A stretch of 64,000 nucleotides of DNA. Source: Wyeomyia smithii (taxonomy: Eukaryota; Arthropoda; Insecta; Diptera; Culicidae). The notes under the pieces were generated by a model. The model worked only from the letters and a program-made list of their open reading frames with translations. It was not told where the DNA came from and did not search any database. The stretch spans positions 112,438,665 through 112,502,664 of the forward strand of contig NC_073696.1 of the NCBI RefSeq assembly GCF_029784165.1, written 5' to 3'. Below are positions 22,056 through 31,708 of this stretch, piece by piece (within the stretch, counting starts at the first letter, position 1; every line of letters begins with the position of its first letter). The translations under genes and the position numbers were made by a program.

Positions 22056-22073
22056 TGGTCCTTCGAACCGGAT
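22056..22073 (+). other. tRNA primer-binding site
   Basis: TGGTCCTTCGAACCGGAT begins three bases after the LTR. Its complement ends ..TTCGAAGGACCA, with a T-loop TTCGAA and CCA end, as expected of a tRNA 3' end. I do not assign which tRNA. Confidence 0.75.
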
Positions 22074-22271
22074 CGAGGACTGATCCGGATCATCAAAGCT
22101 GGGCTTTCGCCATTGCATTTGGAGCGACTCCTTCATTTACGGGACGACGCCATTTTGGGCGGTGAAGTTTATTGGAGTATTGGGGAACAAAGGTTGTTCC
22201 GCCATCGCATATTTTCTATCGCTTCTTATCCGCCATCGCTTAACTGGACATTGGCGCCAAGGGATTTTTCT

Positions 22272-22950
22272 CAGGTGAGTTGATCCACTACCATATGTCC
22301 AGCCGAAGCTTATCGTTTATGCAATACTAACACACGTTTTCGAACATTATTGCTTTGCACATCGAGTTACTTTACTGCACTGTCGGCATTTATATTGGAT
22401 AACGGTTGAAGTTGGATAAAGCACACCACTAATTGGAAGGATTGGAAGGAAATAGTCTGAACCCTATCATTAAGAAGAGGAAGCGCAGAACAAGGTTCTC
22501 CAGGTTAGTGGACAATTGATGGTATATGTTCGCCGAAGCTAGGCTCGGATACTTCACAATTATAATAAAATATCCTCTTCGACGGTGCGTTGTGCTTTAT
22601 ACTATTCTACTCTATATGCGAGTCTATGAGGCTACTTACGGAGACAAGTTTATAATGTACGATACATTTGCTACTTGAACTTACTTTGTGATTTGCTGCG
22701 CTGTTAGTTTCTCCAGGTGAGATTCAACAGTATATGGCCAGCCGTGGCCTGGGCTTTTATTGATACTACATGCTTGCTTTCCCACCTCGATTTCCCGTTT
22801 CTATCGATCATTTGAGATTATTTTGGAGCAAACCCACCGCATCGCCACTTAGTTCGCTATTGGTCACAAATTTACATTCGCTTGGAGTGCAACAATATAT
22901 TCCGTCAGGTAAAATATAGAATAGTATATGCCTGGCGAGGCTAGGATCGT
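22272..22950 (+). repeat. Four diverged leader repeats with splice-donor-like motifs
   Basis: CAGGTGAG (22272), CAGGTTAG (22501), CAGGTGAG (22714) and CAGGTAAA (22906) are each followed 20-25 bases later by TATATG-like and GCCGAAGCTAGG-like sequence (near 22294, 22523, 22732, 22928). The spacing is 229, 213 and 192 bases. The repeats lie between the primer-binding site and gag. A splice or packaging role is inference only. Confidence 0.65.
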
Positions 22951-23000
22951 TCGCAGAATATTACACCACCTATTTTTTTCGCTTTTAACAATCGGTTACC

Positions 23001-24344
23001 ATGCCAGCCGCCACTGGATCCGCTACAAAAAAGGCACCGTCCCTGAAGGGCTGGATAACGAAATTGAAGGAAATTCAATCATCCTTCAATGATATTTGGG
23101 AATTTGTGGAACAATTCCCGGATGGAAGCACTATCACTGAAATCGAAGTCCGTTTGCAAAAACTCGAGGAATTGTGGGAGAAATTTGGGGAGACACTTGT
23201 CGAGATTAAATCACACGACGATTTTCCACCCGAGAGTGGAGACGCCTACGACAAAGAGAGAAGAGAGTTCAGTAACCGTTATTATCGTGCAAAGCCGTTC
23301 CTGTTGGAGCGAATTAAGGAACACCAAGCTCCTCCACTGTTGGAACAATCCACCCATGCAGGTGATACTACAATGCAAGGTTCGCTCGACCACGTTCGTC
23401 TCCCGCAAATCAAACTGCAGTCGTTTGACGGGAACATTGATGAATGGCTAAGCTTTCGAGATCTGTTCACTTCTCTTATCCATTGTAAGGCGGATCTGCC
23501 GGAGGTTGAAAAATTCCACTACCTCAAGGGTTGCCTACAAGGGGAACCGAAGGGTCTAATTGACCCATTGCAAATTACTAGATCAAACTACTTGATCGCT
23601 TGGGATATGCTGCTAAAAAGGTACGACAACAGCAAACAATTGAAAAAGCGACAGGTCCAATCGCTGTTTCAGTTGCCAACAGTTTCTAAGGAATGCCACA
23701 ACCAACTTCATGCTTTATTAGAAGGTTTCGAAAGGATAGTACAAACACTTGACCAGATAGTGCAACCGATTGAATACAAGGACCTACTTCTAACTAATCT
23801 TCTCACAACGCGATTAGACCCGATAACTCGCCGGGGGTGGGAAGAAATTTCTGCTACACAGAAAACGGATACGGTGAAGGAATTGTTGGAGTTCCTGCAC
23901 CGTCGGACTCAAGTACTGGAATGTTTGCCTCCGAGAATGGTGGACACTAAGGGAGGTAACCAACTGCCACCCCAAAGGCAGAGGCCAGTGGTGGTTAAAA
24001 CTAGTTACAGCACAGTGCAATCGTCCGGTATACGATGCACAGTGTGCTCGGCAAACCATTTACTATTCCAATGCGAGACATTTCAGCGGATGTCGGTGAC
24101 AGAGCGTGATGCCCTCGTTCGCACTCACTCACTTTGCCGCAATTGTTTTAGACTCGGTCATCAAGCAAAAGATTGCCAGTCTAAGTATTCTTGTCGCTCG
24201 TGCAAGAGTCGTCATCATACAATGGTATGCTTTAAACGGGAAAGGGAGAACACCTCCAAAAATCGAAGTACCACTACTACCGGTGCTACCCCAAGTGCAA
24301 CTACGGGAAAACAACCAAAACGCCATCTAATTCGTCCCAAATAG
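23001..24344 (+). CDS. gag: BEL/Pao Gag polyprotein
   Basis: 447 codons from ATG 23001 to TAG 24342-24344. Residues 1-120 are largely helical and charged (KLKEIQSSFNDIWEF). Residues about 130-310 form the DUF1759-type retrotransposon Gag core (LPQIKLQSFDGNIDEWLSF). Three zinc-knuckle-like motifs follow at about 338-410: CTVCSANHLLFQC, CRNCFRLGHQAKDC and CRSCKSRHHTMVC. They would bind the element's RNA during particle assembly in the cytoplasm. Pol follows in the -1 frame. A slippery heptamer GGGAAAA lies at 24305-24311, exactly on Gag codons Gly436-Lys437. The frame is intact. BEL elements usually encode gag-pol as one ORF, so the break is either programmed or a one-base mutation. Confidence 0.92.
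   Translation: MPAATGSATKKAPSLKGWITKLKEIQSSFNDIWEFVEQFPDGSTITEIEVRLQKLEELWEKFGETLVEIKSHDDFPPESGDAYDKERREFSNRYYRAKPFLLERIKEHQAPPLLEQSTHAGDTTMQGSLDHVRLPQIKLQSFDGNIDEWLSFRDLFTSLIHCKADLPEVEKFHYLKGCLQGEPKGLIDPLQITRSNYLIAWDMLLKRYDNSKQLKKRQVQSLFQLPTVSKECHNQLHALLEGFERIVQTLDQIVQPIEYKDLLLTNLLTTRLDPITRRGWEEISATQKTDTVKELLEFLHRRTQVLECLPPRMVDTKGGNQLPPQRQRPVVVKTSYSTVQSSGIRCTVCSANHLLFQCETFQRMSVTERDALVRTHSLCRNCFRLGHQAKDCQSKYSCRSCKSRHHTMVCFKRERENTSKNRSTTTTGATPSATTGKQPKRHLIRPK
24305..24311 (+). promoter_or_regulatory. Candidate -1 ribosomal frameshift site
   Basis: G GGA AAA matches the X XXY YYZ rule in the gag frame. A -1 slip makes the next codon 24311, which is the pol frame, open through the pol ATG at 24350 with no stop. 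The gag stop is 31 bases downstream. A 3' stimulatory structure could not be judged by eye. Confidence 0.55.
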
Positions 24345-24349
24345 TCAAT

Positions 24350-27300
24350 ATGGTGGCTACCAGCACATCAGTGTCAAATTCTGCAACGTATATCAAATCA
24401 ACGGTTCTTCTGGCTACTGCAGTGCTTCTTGTTGAGGACGATCATGGCAACCAAGTACCAGCACGCGCACTTCTCGATTCAGGCTCTGAGAGTAACTTCA
24501 TCTCGGAGAAGTTAAGTCAACGGTTGAAGGTAGACCGTAAAAAGGTGGATATTTCTGTTCTGGGTATTGGACAAGCAGCTACAAGGGTTAAACAACGGAT
24601 TCAGGCAACAATTCGTTCAAGAATATCGGATTTTACACGGGAGATGGGCTTTCTCGTGTTACCTAAGGTTACGGTACATTTGCCAACGGCAACGGTAAAT
24701 GTGAAGGGATGGAGTATTCCAGAGGGTATCCAACTCGCCGATCCCTCGTTCTGTGTGTCTATGGGAATAGACTTAGTACTAGGCATTGAGGCGTTTTTCG
24801 ACTTCTTCGTATCTGGTCGAAAAATCACATTGGGAGAGCAGATGCCGTCATTGAATGAATCCGTATTTGGATGTGTGGTTTCTGGCGGGCTGTCATCGAT
24901 CGAGCAGGCGCCACGTGTCAGCTGCCACGTGACTACGAAAGGACTGGATGAATTGGTTGCAAAATTTTGGGCTTGTGAGGAAATCGAGCTCAAAAGGTCA
25001 TATTCAAAGGAAGAAGAACGATGTGAGGAAATATTTAAACAGACAGTACAGCGCGGCACTGACGGACGATATACGGTTGCGTTGCCAATGGTTGAGGATG
25101 CCTTTACTCGTCTGGGTGAATCAAAAAATATCGCATTACGACGTCTCCAAGGAACGGAGCGGAGGTTGGCAAGGAATTCTGATTTGAAGCAGCAATATTT
25201 GGCATTCATGAGCGAATATATAGAGTTAGGGCATATGCGGTTGATTAAGGAGACCCAACGAGCAGCAGCAGAGCGATGCTATTTACCACATCATCCCGTG
25301 GTGAAGGAGGCCAGTACGACCACTAAGGTCCGCGTCGTTTTTGATGCTTCATGCAAGACCTCCGCGAATATTTCGTTAAACGAGGTGCTGTTGGTGGGAC
25401 CGGTAATTCAGGAGGAGTTACGTTCGATTATATTGCGTTGCAGAACGAAGCAAATCATGTTGGTCGCCGACGTTGAGAAAATGTTTCGGCAAATCTTCAT
25501 TAGGCAAGATGATAGACCACTGCAGTGTATTCTTTGGCGGTCGTCGCCCACGGATGAAGTAGCAACGTATGAACTTAATACGGTGACATACGGAACTAAG
25601 CCTGCCCCGTTTCTTGCGACACGAACATTAACCCAACTGGCAAGAGATGAAGGAGCACGATTCCCTCTAGCAGCGAGGGCGGTTATGGAAGACACCTATA
25701 TGGATGACGTTATCACGGGGTCGAACGACCAGGAGGAGGCACATCAATTAAGGCTGCAATTGGATGCAATGATGAACAGTGGAGGATTTCGTCTTCGTAA
25801 ATGGGCATCGAACTGCGCTGAGGTTTTACGTGAAATTCCGAAGGAGAATCTAGCGATAAGCGATGTGAGTGGTATAAATCTAGACCCAGACCCTTCTGTG
25901 AAGACACTAGGATTGACCTGGATGCCAAGAACGGACGTTTTCAGATTCCAGTTCAATATCCCGCCACTGGAAAGATATGAGGAGCTTTCTAAACGCCAAA
26001 TCCTTTCGATCATAGCTACGCTTTTCGATCCATTGGGGCTCATCGGAGCTGTTATTACATCAGCCAAAATATTCATGCAACTATTGTGGACCTTGCAAAC
26101 AAAGAATGGGAGCAGATTAGACTGGGACGAACCGCTACCTTTGACGGTGGGTGAGAGTTGGCGGAGGTTTTATTCAAGATTACCTTTGCTCAACGAAATT
26201 CGCATCAATCGTTGCGTCATCCTCCCAGGAGCGGTGACAGTAGAACTTCATTGCTTTAGTGATGCTTCAGAAAAGGCGTATGGAGGGTGTGTCTACATCC
26301 GAAGTATGGATTCAACAGGGAACGTAGCTGTACAACTGTTAACCTCAAAATCCAAGGTTGCTCCATTAAGGTGTCAAACGATACCGAGATTAGAGCTTTG
26401 TGGAGCGGAGCTGGTAGCAAAATTATATGGCAAAATTCAACAGTCGTTGAAGCTCAATTTACCCACCTACTTTTGGACCGACTCTACGTGTGTACTGCGC
26501 TGGATTCAAGCAGTTCCTACTACATGGAGTACCTACATCGCTAACAGAGTGTCCAAAATACAAGGTCTAACGGAACCAAATACTTGGAGGCACGTTCCGG
26601 GAGTCCAAAACCCAGCAGACCTGATTTCAAGAGGCATCAGCGCAGAGGACATATTGCATAATGACTTCTGGTGGCACGGGCCATCATGGTTGGCTGAGAG
26701 TCAAGAGTTTTGGCCTAAGACTCTAATAAATGAAGTTGACGATGAAGCAGAGGAGGAGAAACGTCGGGCAGTAATAGCAGCCACAGTATCTTCGACAGCA
26801 GAATTTACAGACTGGTATCTTGGTAAATTTTCTTCCTTTTCAAAGTTACTGAGACATACGGTAATTTGGCTACGCGTCAGAGAAATGTTTCGCTCGAGAG
26901 GGAAAAGGTACCCATCAGGATTCCTCACAACGGAAGAGTTACGAGAAGCAGAACGAACACTTATCGAACGAGTGCAAAGAGAGTGTTTTCCGATGGAATG
27001 GGAAGCGCTTTCTAAGGGGGAAGCAGTTTCTCAGCGATCATCGTTGCGTTGGCTTAATCCCAAAATTTCTCAGGATGGGCTTATTAGAGTTGGCGGCCGT
27101 CTTCAGCACGCTCAGGAACCTTTCGATACAAAACATCCTATAGTGCTACCTGCACGTCATCATCTAACGAAGTTAATATTTTTATATTATCATGGGCGAA
27201 TGCTCCATGCAGGACCCCAGTTACTTTTGAGCGTAGTAAAACTGCGCTATTGGCCACTAAGAGGAAGGGATGCAGCGAGACAGACGGTTCACAAGTGCCA

Positions 27301-28333
27301 GAAGTGTTTTCGAGCAAACCCAACTTCGGTACCGCAATTCATGGGTGATTTACCAGCGGCTCGAGTAAACGTGGCACGTCCATTTTCGAAAACGGGTGTG
27401 GATTATTTTGGTCCAATATATTTGCGACCTGCACCCAGGCGACCAATAGTGAAGGCCTACGGTTCTATTTTTGTTTGTTTCTGCACAAAGGCTGTGCACA
27501 TTGAGCTTGTGTCAGATTTGTCGACAGAAAGATTTTTACAAGCACTTCGCCGTTTTGTGGCACGGAGAGGAAGACCATCGGATTTGTACTCCGACAACGG
27601 TACGAATTTTGTCGGAGCTCGCAATAAACTCCAAGAATTACTGCGCTTGTTTAAAAATAAGGAACATCATGGAAGGGTAGCTAAATACTGTGCAGAGGAC
27701 GGAGTTCAATGGCATTTCAGTCCCCCAAGTGCGCCACATTTCGGTGGGCTTTGGGAGGCGGCAGTTCGCTCGGCGAAGCACCACATCTTGAGAGTGCTGG
27801 GGGAGAACCCAACTACACCGGAGGATATGAGTACGTTGCTCGTACAGGTGGAGGGATGTCTAAACTCTCGACCGATTACTGCCAGTTCCGAGGATCCCAA
27901 CGATCTAGAACCACTCACCCCAGCACATTTTTTGGTCGGTGCCTCACTACAAGCACTCCCAGGTCAGAATTACCTAGACATTCCAACCAACCGTTTAAAA
28001 CAGTGGCAACTGGTACAAAGAAATGTTCAAAATTTCTGGATAAGGTGGAAAAGAGAATATTTATCGCAACTACAATCTCGCATAAAACGTTGGCGAGTAC
28101 CTGTTCCAATTGAAGAAGGCAAGCTAGTCATCATTAAGGACGATAATTTACCCCCGTTACGATGGAAAACCGGAAGGATTCAAAGGGTTCATCCCGGCCA
28201 AGATGGTGTTGTCCGAGTAGTGACACTCAAAACCGCAACAGGCTCACTAACTAGGCCTGTAGAAAAAATTTGCATTTTACCTTCAGCAGAGTTTGACGAG
28301 GACGACGAAGGCTCTGGTCGAGTGAACCAATAA
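24350..28333 (+). CDS. pol: BEL/Pao Pol polyprotein (protease, RT, RNase H, integrase)
   Basis: 1327 codons from ATG 24350, five bases after the gag stop; the same frame is open upstream to the slippery site. Domains in order: aspartic protease with LLDSGSES (active Asp about 43); Pao-type reverse transcriptase with DVEKMFRQI (Asp 374) and YMDDV (450-454); RNase H with FSDASEKAYGG (Asp 638) and FWTDSTC (Asp 711); integrase zinc finger with His pair near 935 and CQKC near 982; integrase core with Asp 1018 (GVDYFGP), Asp 1082 (SDNGTNF) and Glu 1136 (LWEAAV); then a DUF5641-like tail containing PLTPAHFLVG and PPLRWKTGRI. All catalytic residues are present and there is no internal stop, so the product could be active. 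It acts in virus-like particles and then on host DNA. Confidence 0.95.
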   Translation: MVATSTSVSNSATYIKSTVLLATAVLLVEDDHGNQVPARALLDSGSESNFISEKLSQRLKVDRKKVDISVLGIGQAATRVKQRIQATIRSRISDFTREMGFLVLPKVTVHLPTATVNVKGWSIPEGIQLADPSFCVSMGIDLVLGIEAFFDFFVSGRKITLGEQMPSLNESVFGCVVSGGLSSIEQAPRVSCHVTTKGLDELVAKFWACEEIELKRSYSKEEERCEEIFKQTVQRGTDGRYTVALPMVEDAFTRLGESKNIALRRLQGTERRLARNSDLKQQYLAFMSEYIELGHMRLIKETQRAAAERCYLPHHPVVKEASTTTKVRVVFDASCKTSANISLNEVLLVGPVIQEELRSIILRCRTKQIMLVADVEKMFRQIFIRQDDRPLQCILWRSSPTDEVATYELNTVTYGTKPAPFLATRTLTQLARDEGARFPLAARAVMEDTYMDDVITGSNDQEEAHQLRLQLDAMMNSGGFRLRKWASNCAEVLREIPKENLAISDVSGINLDPDPSVKTLGLTWMPRTDVFRFQFNIPPLERYEELSKRQILSIIATLFDPLGLIGAVITSAKIFMQLLWTLQTKNGSRLDWDEPLPLTVGESWRRFYSRLPLLNEIRINRCVILPGAVTVELHCFSDASEKAYGGCVYIRSMDSTGNVAVQLLTSKSKVAPLRCQTIPRLELCGAELVAKLYGKIQQSLKLNLPTYFWTDSTCVLRWIQAVPTTWSTYIANRVSKIQGLTEPNTWRHVPGVQNPADLISRGISAEDILHNDFWWHGPSWLAESQEFWPKTLINEVDDEAEEEKRRAVIAATVSSTAEFTDWYLGKFSSFSKLLRHTVIWLRVREMFRSRGKRYPSGFLTTEELREAERTLIERVQRECFPMEWEALSKGEAVSQRSSLRWLNPKISQDGLIRVGGRLQHAQEPFDTKHPIVLPARHHLTKLIFLYYHGRMLHAGPQLLLSVVKLRYWPLRGRDAARQTVHKCQKCFRANPTSVPQFMGDLPAARVNVARPFSKTGVDYFGPIYLRPAPRRPIVKAYGSIFVCFCTKAVHIELVSDLSTERFLQALRRFVARRGRPSDLYSDNGTNFVGARNKLQELLRLFKNKEHHGRVAKYCAEDGVQWHFSPPSAPHFGGLWEAAVRSAKHHILRVLGENPTTPEDMSTLLVQVEGCLNSRPITASSEDPNDLEPLTPAHFLVGASLQALPGQNYLDIPTNRLKQWQLVQRNVQNFWIRWKREYLSQLQSRIKRWRVPVPIEEGKLVIIKDDNLPPLRWKTGRIQRVHPGQDGVVRVVTLKTATGSLTRPVEKICILPSAEFDEDDEGSGRVNQ

Positions 28334-28402
28334 ACCCTAATTTCCATCACACCCTGGTCGAGGAGGAGTTTTTTTGTATTCTTTTCAGAAATCTGGCTAT
28401 TT

Positions 28403-28417
28403 CTGGGTGGGTGAGGA
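28403..28417 (+). other. Probable polypurine tract
   Basis: The purine-rich CTGGGTGGGTGAGGA immediately precedes the 3' LTR and fits the site for plus-strand priming. The tract has two T interruptions. Confidence 0.55.
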
Positions 28418-29222
28418 TGTTGGTGATCAACAAGTTTCACCCCACACTTCATCCCTGGTTGGAGTCAACTATACAGTCCACTATATACATATACGAAAAT
28501 AAGCGGCATACGAGAGATTGGCTACTCTATCCGAAAGCAAGCGGCACACGGGAACTGAAGACGGTCACAGCGGCAAATCACACACCAACCATCATCATCA
28601 TCATCGTTAGCGTCGGCCAAACCCGCTACTGATAAGTGGTGGTGAGCCCTTATCACTACCGTGAGAGCAAGACTGATGACCTGCTAATCGAGGAGGATCG
28701 GTATCGGGATCAATCGGGATCAATCGGGATCAATCGAGATCAATCGGGAGGCGCAACGATCACTTCGGGAGAAAAACATCGCCGCTTGGACTCACTCCAC
28801 CTTGGCCCACTTTCGGATCAGCAGCAGTCATCACTCCCATTTCGAACTTCAACAAGAGCGGCTCAGGAAGACCGCCAGGAATTTATAACTCATTCTTATA
28901 TTAAATTAGCAGTTAAAAATATAATTATTAAATACACTTTCACTGTTTAATGAATAAAAATAGTAAATACACTTTCACTGTTTAATGAATAAAAATAGTG
29001 CGTTTAAGTAATTCGCGGAATAGAACAAGGTGTTAGTTTCCTTATTCATTGCAACCATCCAAAGAGGCGGATTGAGTTGCAAGGCATTCGGCGTGGTCCA
29101 CGGCTGGACACAATTGGTAAAGTTATTTCGAGTGCGAGCGCAATCTCTGGTTAGGCCGCTAACGCGGCAATAACGCAAGCCCAGCATCCCTATTTCGTGT
29201 TGGACTGGAGGTAAATCCAACA
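28418..29222 (+). repeat. 3' LTR of BEL/Pao element
   Basis: 805 bp, matching the 5' LTR except for two adjacent bases near 28903. It ends CCAACA directly before the ATCGC duplication. Confidence 0.95.
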
Positions 29223-29227
29223 ATCGC

Positions 29228-29509
29228 GAAAAATGTTGTATCAATTTAATTATTATGAGCTTCAAATGGTGAGTTGACCATCTGGCAGGAGCGTCAAGCA
29301 CAGCTCAAGGCCTCACAAGTTCCTATCTCACACATTCACGAGTCATATGATTACACTAGATTGCCAGTTTAAACATGGACACAATTGGTTGGCGTTACCA
29401 ACAATAGATAGATGAGAAGGTGTGACGCGATCATGGACGCGTAAACCATACTTCGGCGGTGAAGGAAATGCTTTCCCAACCTGAACGTCTGTTAACCAGA
29501 TTAACAGCG
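29228..29509 (+). mobile_element. RTE-like element copy 2, 5' region continued
   Basis: Resumes the element split by BEL. It shares the block with GGTGTGACGCGATCATGGAC with copy 1 (16640-16750), and the block CACAAGTTCCTAT..TCATATGA with the minus-strand copy at 38880-39250. Confidence 0.7.
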
Positions 29510-30767
29510 TGACAAATAGTACGTATCGGAACAATCCGCATGGACCTAGGCAACGAAATAAGGACTACGATTGGAAACTTGGGTCATGGAACTGTAAATC
29601 GCTCTTGATAATCGACGACGAGCCACATCCAACCTGCAAGTCGTCCGCTGCAGAAACTTTGTTGGTCAGAATAGAGGGTATGGAAAAGCAGGCATCGGGT
29701 GGCTACTTTCTATCAGTGTTGTGGAACCACCAACCAGCTCGGAATCGGCTTCATAGTACTAGGCAAGATGCGGCAAAGTGAGGTGTGGAGGTCAGCCGAT
29801 CAATGCAAGGATGTACATGTTGAGAATAAAGGGCCGGTTCTTTAACTATAGCTATCACTATCATGAACGTGCACTATCCACATGAAAGAAGACCCGACGA
29901 CGAGAAGGTTGCGTTCTACGCACAACTGGAGCAGGTCTACGATAGCTGCCCGCGACGGGACGTGAAAGTCGTCATTGGGGACATGAACGCTAAGGTAGGA
30001 CGGGAGGCAACATACAGACCGGTAATTGGACAAGATAGCCTGCATGCCGTGTCTAATGATAACGACCATCGGTGAGAAAACTTTGCGACCTCCCATGGAA
30101 TGGTAGTCCGAAGTACCTTCTTCCTCCGCAATGATAACCACAAACCTACCTGGAGATCACCCGACCAACAGACAGAGAATCAGATCGACCAAGTCGCGGG
30201 AGGTTTTTCTCCGACATCATCAACAACTACCACTACCTAGTATGGCCGGCTGTGTGCATGTGCTCAAAACTTGCGACGTTTTGACGATAACACCCGTCAA
30301 AGTCGAACGCCGCGAATATCGAGCAACTGCGGACGCGGGGTTGCACCAGAATACGCACAGCAGCTGGAAGCGGCATTACCCATGGAAAAGCAGCTTGGCG
30401 CACCTACTCTTGAAGATGTCTCTTGAAGATATGTAGCACTGCTGTAGCGCTACTAGGTACAAAGGCTCGAAATCATAGAAATGACTGGTTGACGATGAAT
30501 GCAACCAGTTAACCGAGGAGAGAACGTGAAAGGATACTGGCAGGCACGGAACAACCAAAACTCAGTCCTCCGATGGAAGAAGCGCCAGCAGGAGGACCGA
30601 GATCGCGTAGCGATGAAAGAGCTGTTACAAGCTGAAGACACTTGGAAGTTCTACGAGAAGCCGATATGTGCAGGAGCTTGGACGGCAACCTCCTTAAGGA
30701 TAAGTGTGGGGTGATCGAAAGGTGGAAGCAGCACTTCGATGCCGAACGATCCGAACGGCGATGCTTG
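29510..30767 (+). pseudogene. RTE-like ORF relic: endonuclease and linker
   Basis: Frames with stops and shifts give an RTE/BovB-type protein. KLGSWNCKSLL near 29575 is the endonuclease start. From 29863, VHYPHERRPDDEKVAFYAQL and VVIGDMNAKVGREATYRPV are endonuclease core, with a TGA near 30074 after DNDHR. Then come DQQTENQID and a decayed segment, then the linker from about 30540 with QNSVLRWKKRQQEDRDR and TWKFYEK, and DGNLLKD and IERWKQHFD in a shifted frame. The RT is absent because a dispersed repeat starts at 30768, just after GAACGGCGATG. The homologous relic at 39650 continues past that point. Nonfunctional. RTE assignment rests on the endonuclease/linker resemblance. Confidence 0.8.
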
Positions 30768-31708
30768 TGTTGCACACGGCAGCTCATTTTTGCGCATGTA
30801 TTTTGTTTGTTCAGCTATGACAGCCTAGTTTTGTTCATTTTGAGGATATCCTGTTGGTTTGGCCTGTGCTGTCGACAGCTTTCTTTTCTCCTCTTTCTAA
30901 GGCCGATGCCATGATGAACTTGAAGCAAATCGCTTCATATATTTTCCCATTGTTGATATTACTTCCCTACATGAGAACAAAACGTGTTTCGCACTGCCTC
31001 GCTTGCATTATTGCATCGGCCTTACTCTCGTGAATAATAATCACAGCCCGCTCGGATTTGTGCTGAAGGACTTCGCGCTGTAAAGGCTGTTATTAGCGAC
31101 AGTTTTCAAGAACCATTATTCATAAGGAGATGAAAAATAACAGCCCGTTTGGCATTGTAGTGAGTACTGTCGTCAGTCACTGTCGGACTGTTTACCGAAC
31201 GTATGGGGAGCGGGGAGAGCTGTGCAATGCAATGAGAGCCGGATTAGCTTGAAATTTACTGCCACTGTCTTACAGTCATTTTCAGAAGCCTAGTCGAGGG
31301 CAAGGATCGTTAGGGCCTAACGATCTTCACACTCGTCTATTTTAAGCTGACTTGGAAGTCGACTGGATCTCGTCCGGCCAGAAGTGTCATGGTAGGTACC
31401 TTCTAAACGTCCGATAGACATAACCAAAATTCGCTCTTAGGCTTTTCAAGCTTTAGAAAATATTGCCTGGCTGTTCGCATTCCAAAAACTTTTCTATTAC
31501 CGTGCGGACCCGAGAATATTGAAAAATCATAGATTCAGAGTGTTTTTTTTTTTTTCATGATAACTTCTGGCAACGTTTGTTCTTTATTTTGTCGATGTTT
31601 ACAATCACAACACCCGGAACTACTCCTAATTGTGTTTAAATGATGTAAATAATTTTCATCTGTTGATTATAAATCCGTACACCTTTCCGTAATTGAAGCA
31701 ATGTGATA
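30768..31708. repeat. Dispersed repeat, copy 2
   Basis: Same-orientation match to 19074-20024 over about 940 bp. It abuts the truncated RTE relic at GGCGATG and so was inserted into it or joined to it by rearrangement. Non-coding. Confidence 0.75.

Larger units (their letters stand above)
21248..29222 (+). mobile_element. Full-length BEL/Pao LTR retrotransposon
   Basis: 7975 bp from TGTTGG to CCAACA with two 805-bp LTRs, flanked by the 5-bp duplication ATCGC (21243-21247 and 29223-29227). Order: LTR, primer-binding site, about 930 bp leader with four repeated motifs, gag, pol with protease-RT-RNase H-integrase, short purine-rich tract, LTR. The LTRs differ by only two adjacent bases that I could find (TTAATATAGC versus TTAAATTAGC near 21733 and 28903), so insertion is recent. 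There is no envelope ORF between pol (ends 28333) and the right LTR. Pao-type RT with YMDD and an A17-like region identify the superfamily. The proteins look intact. Confidence 0.95.

Noticed and set aside
28334..28417. Envelope gene downstream of pol
   Set aside because: Only 84 bases separate the pol stop from the 3' LTR.
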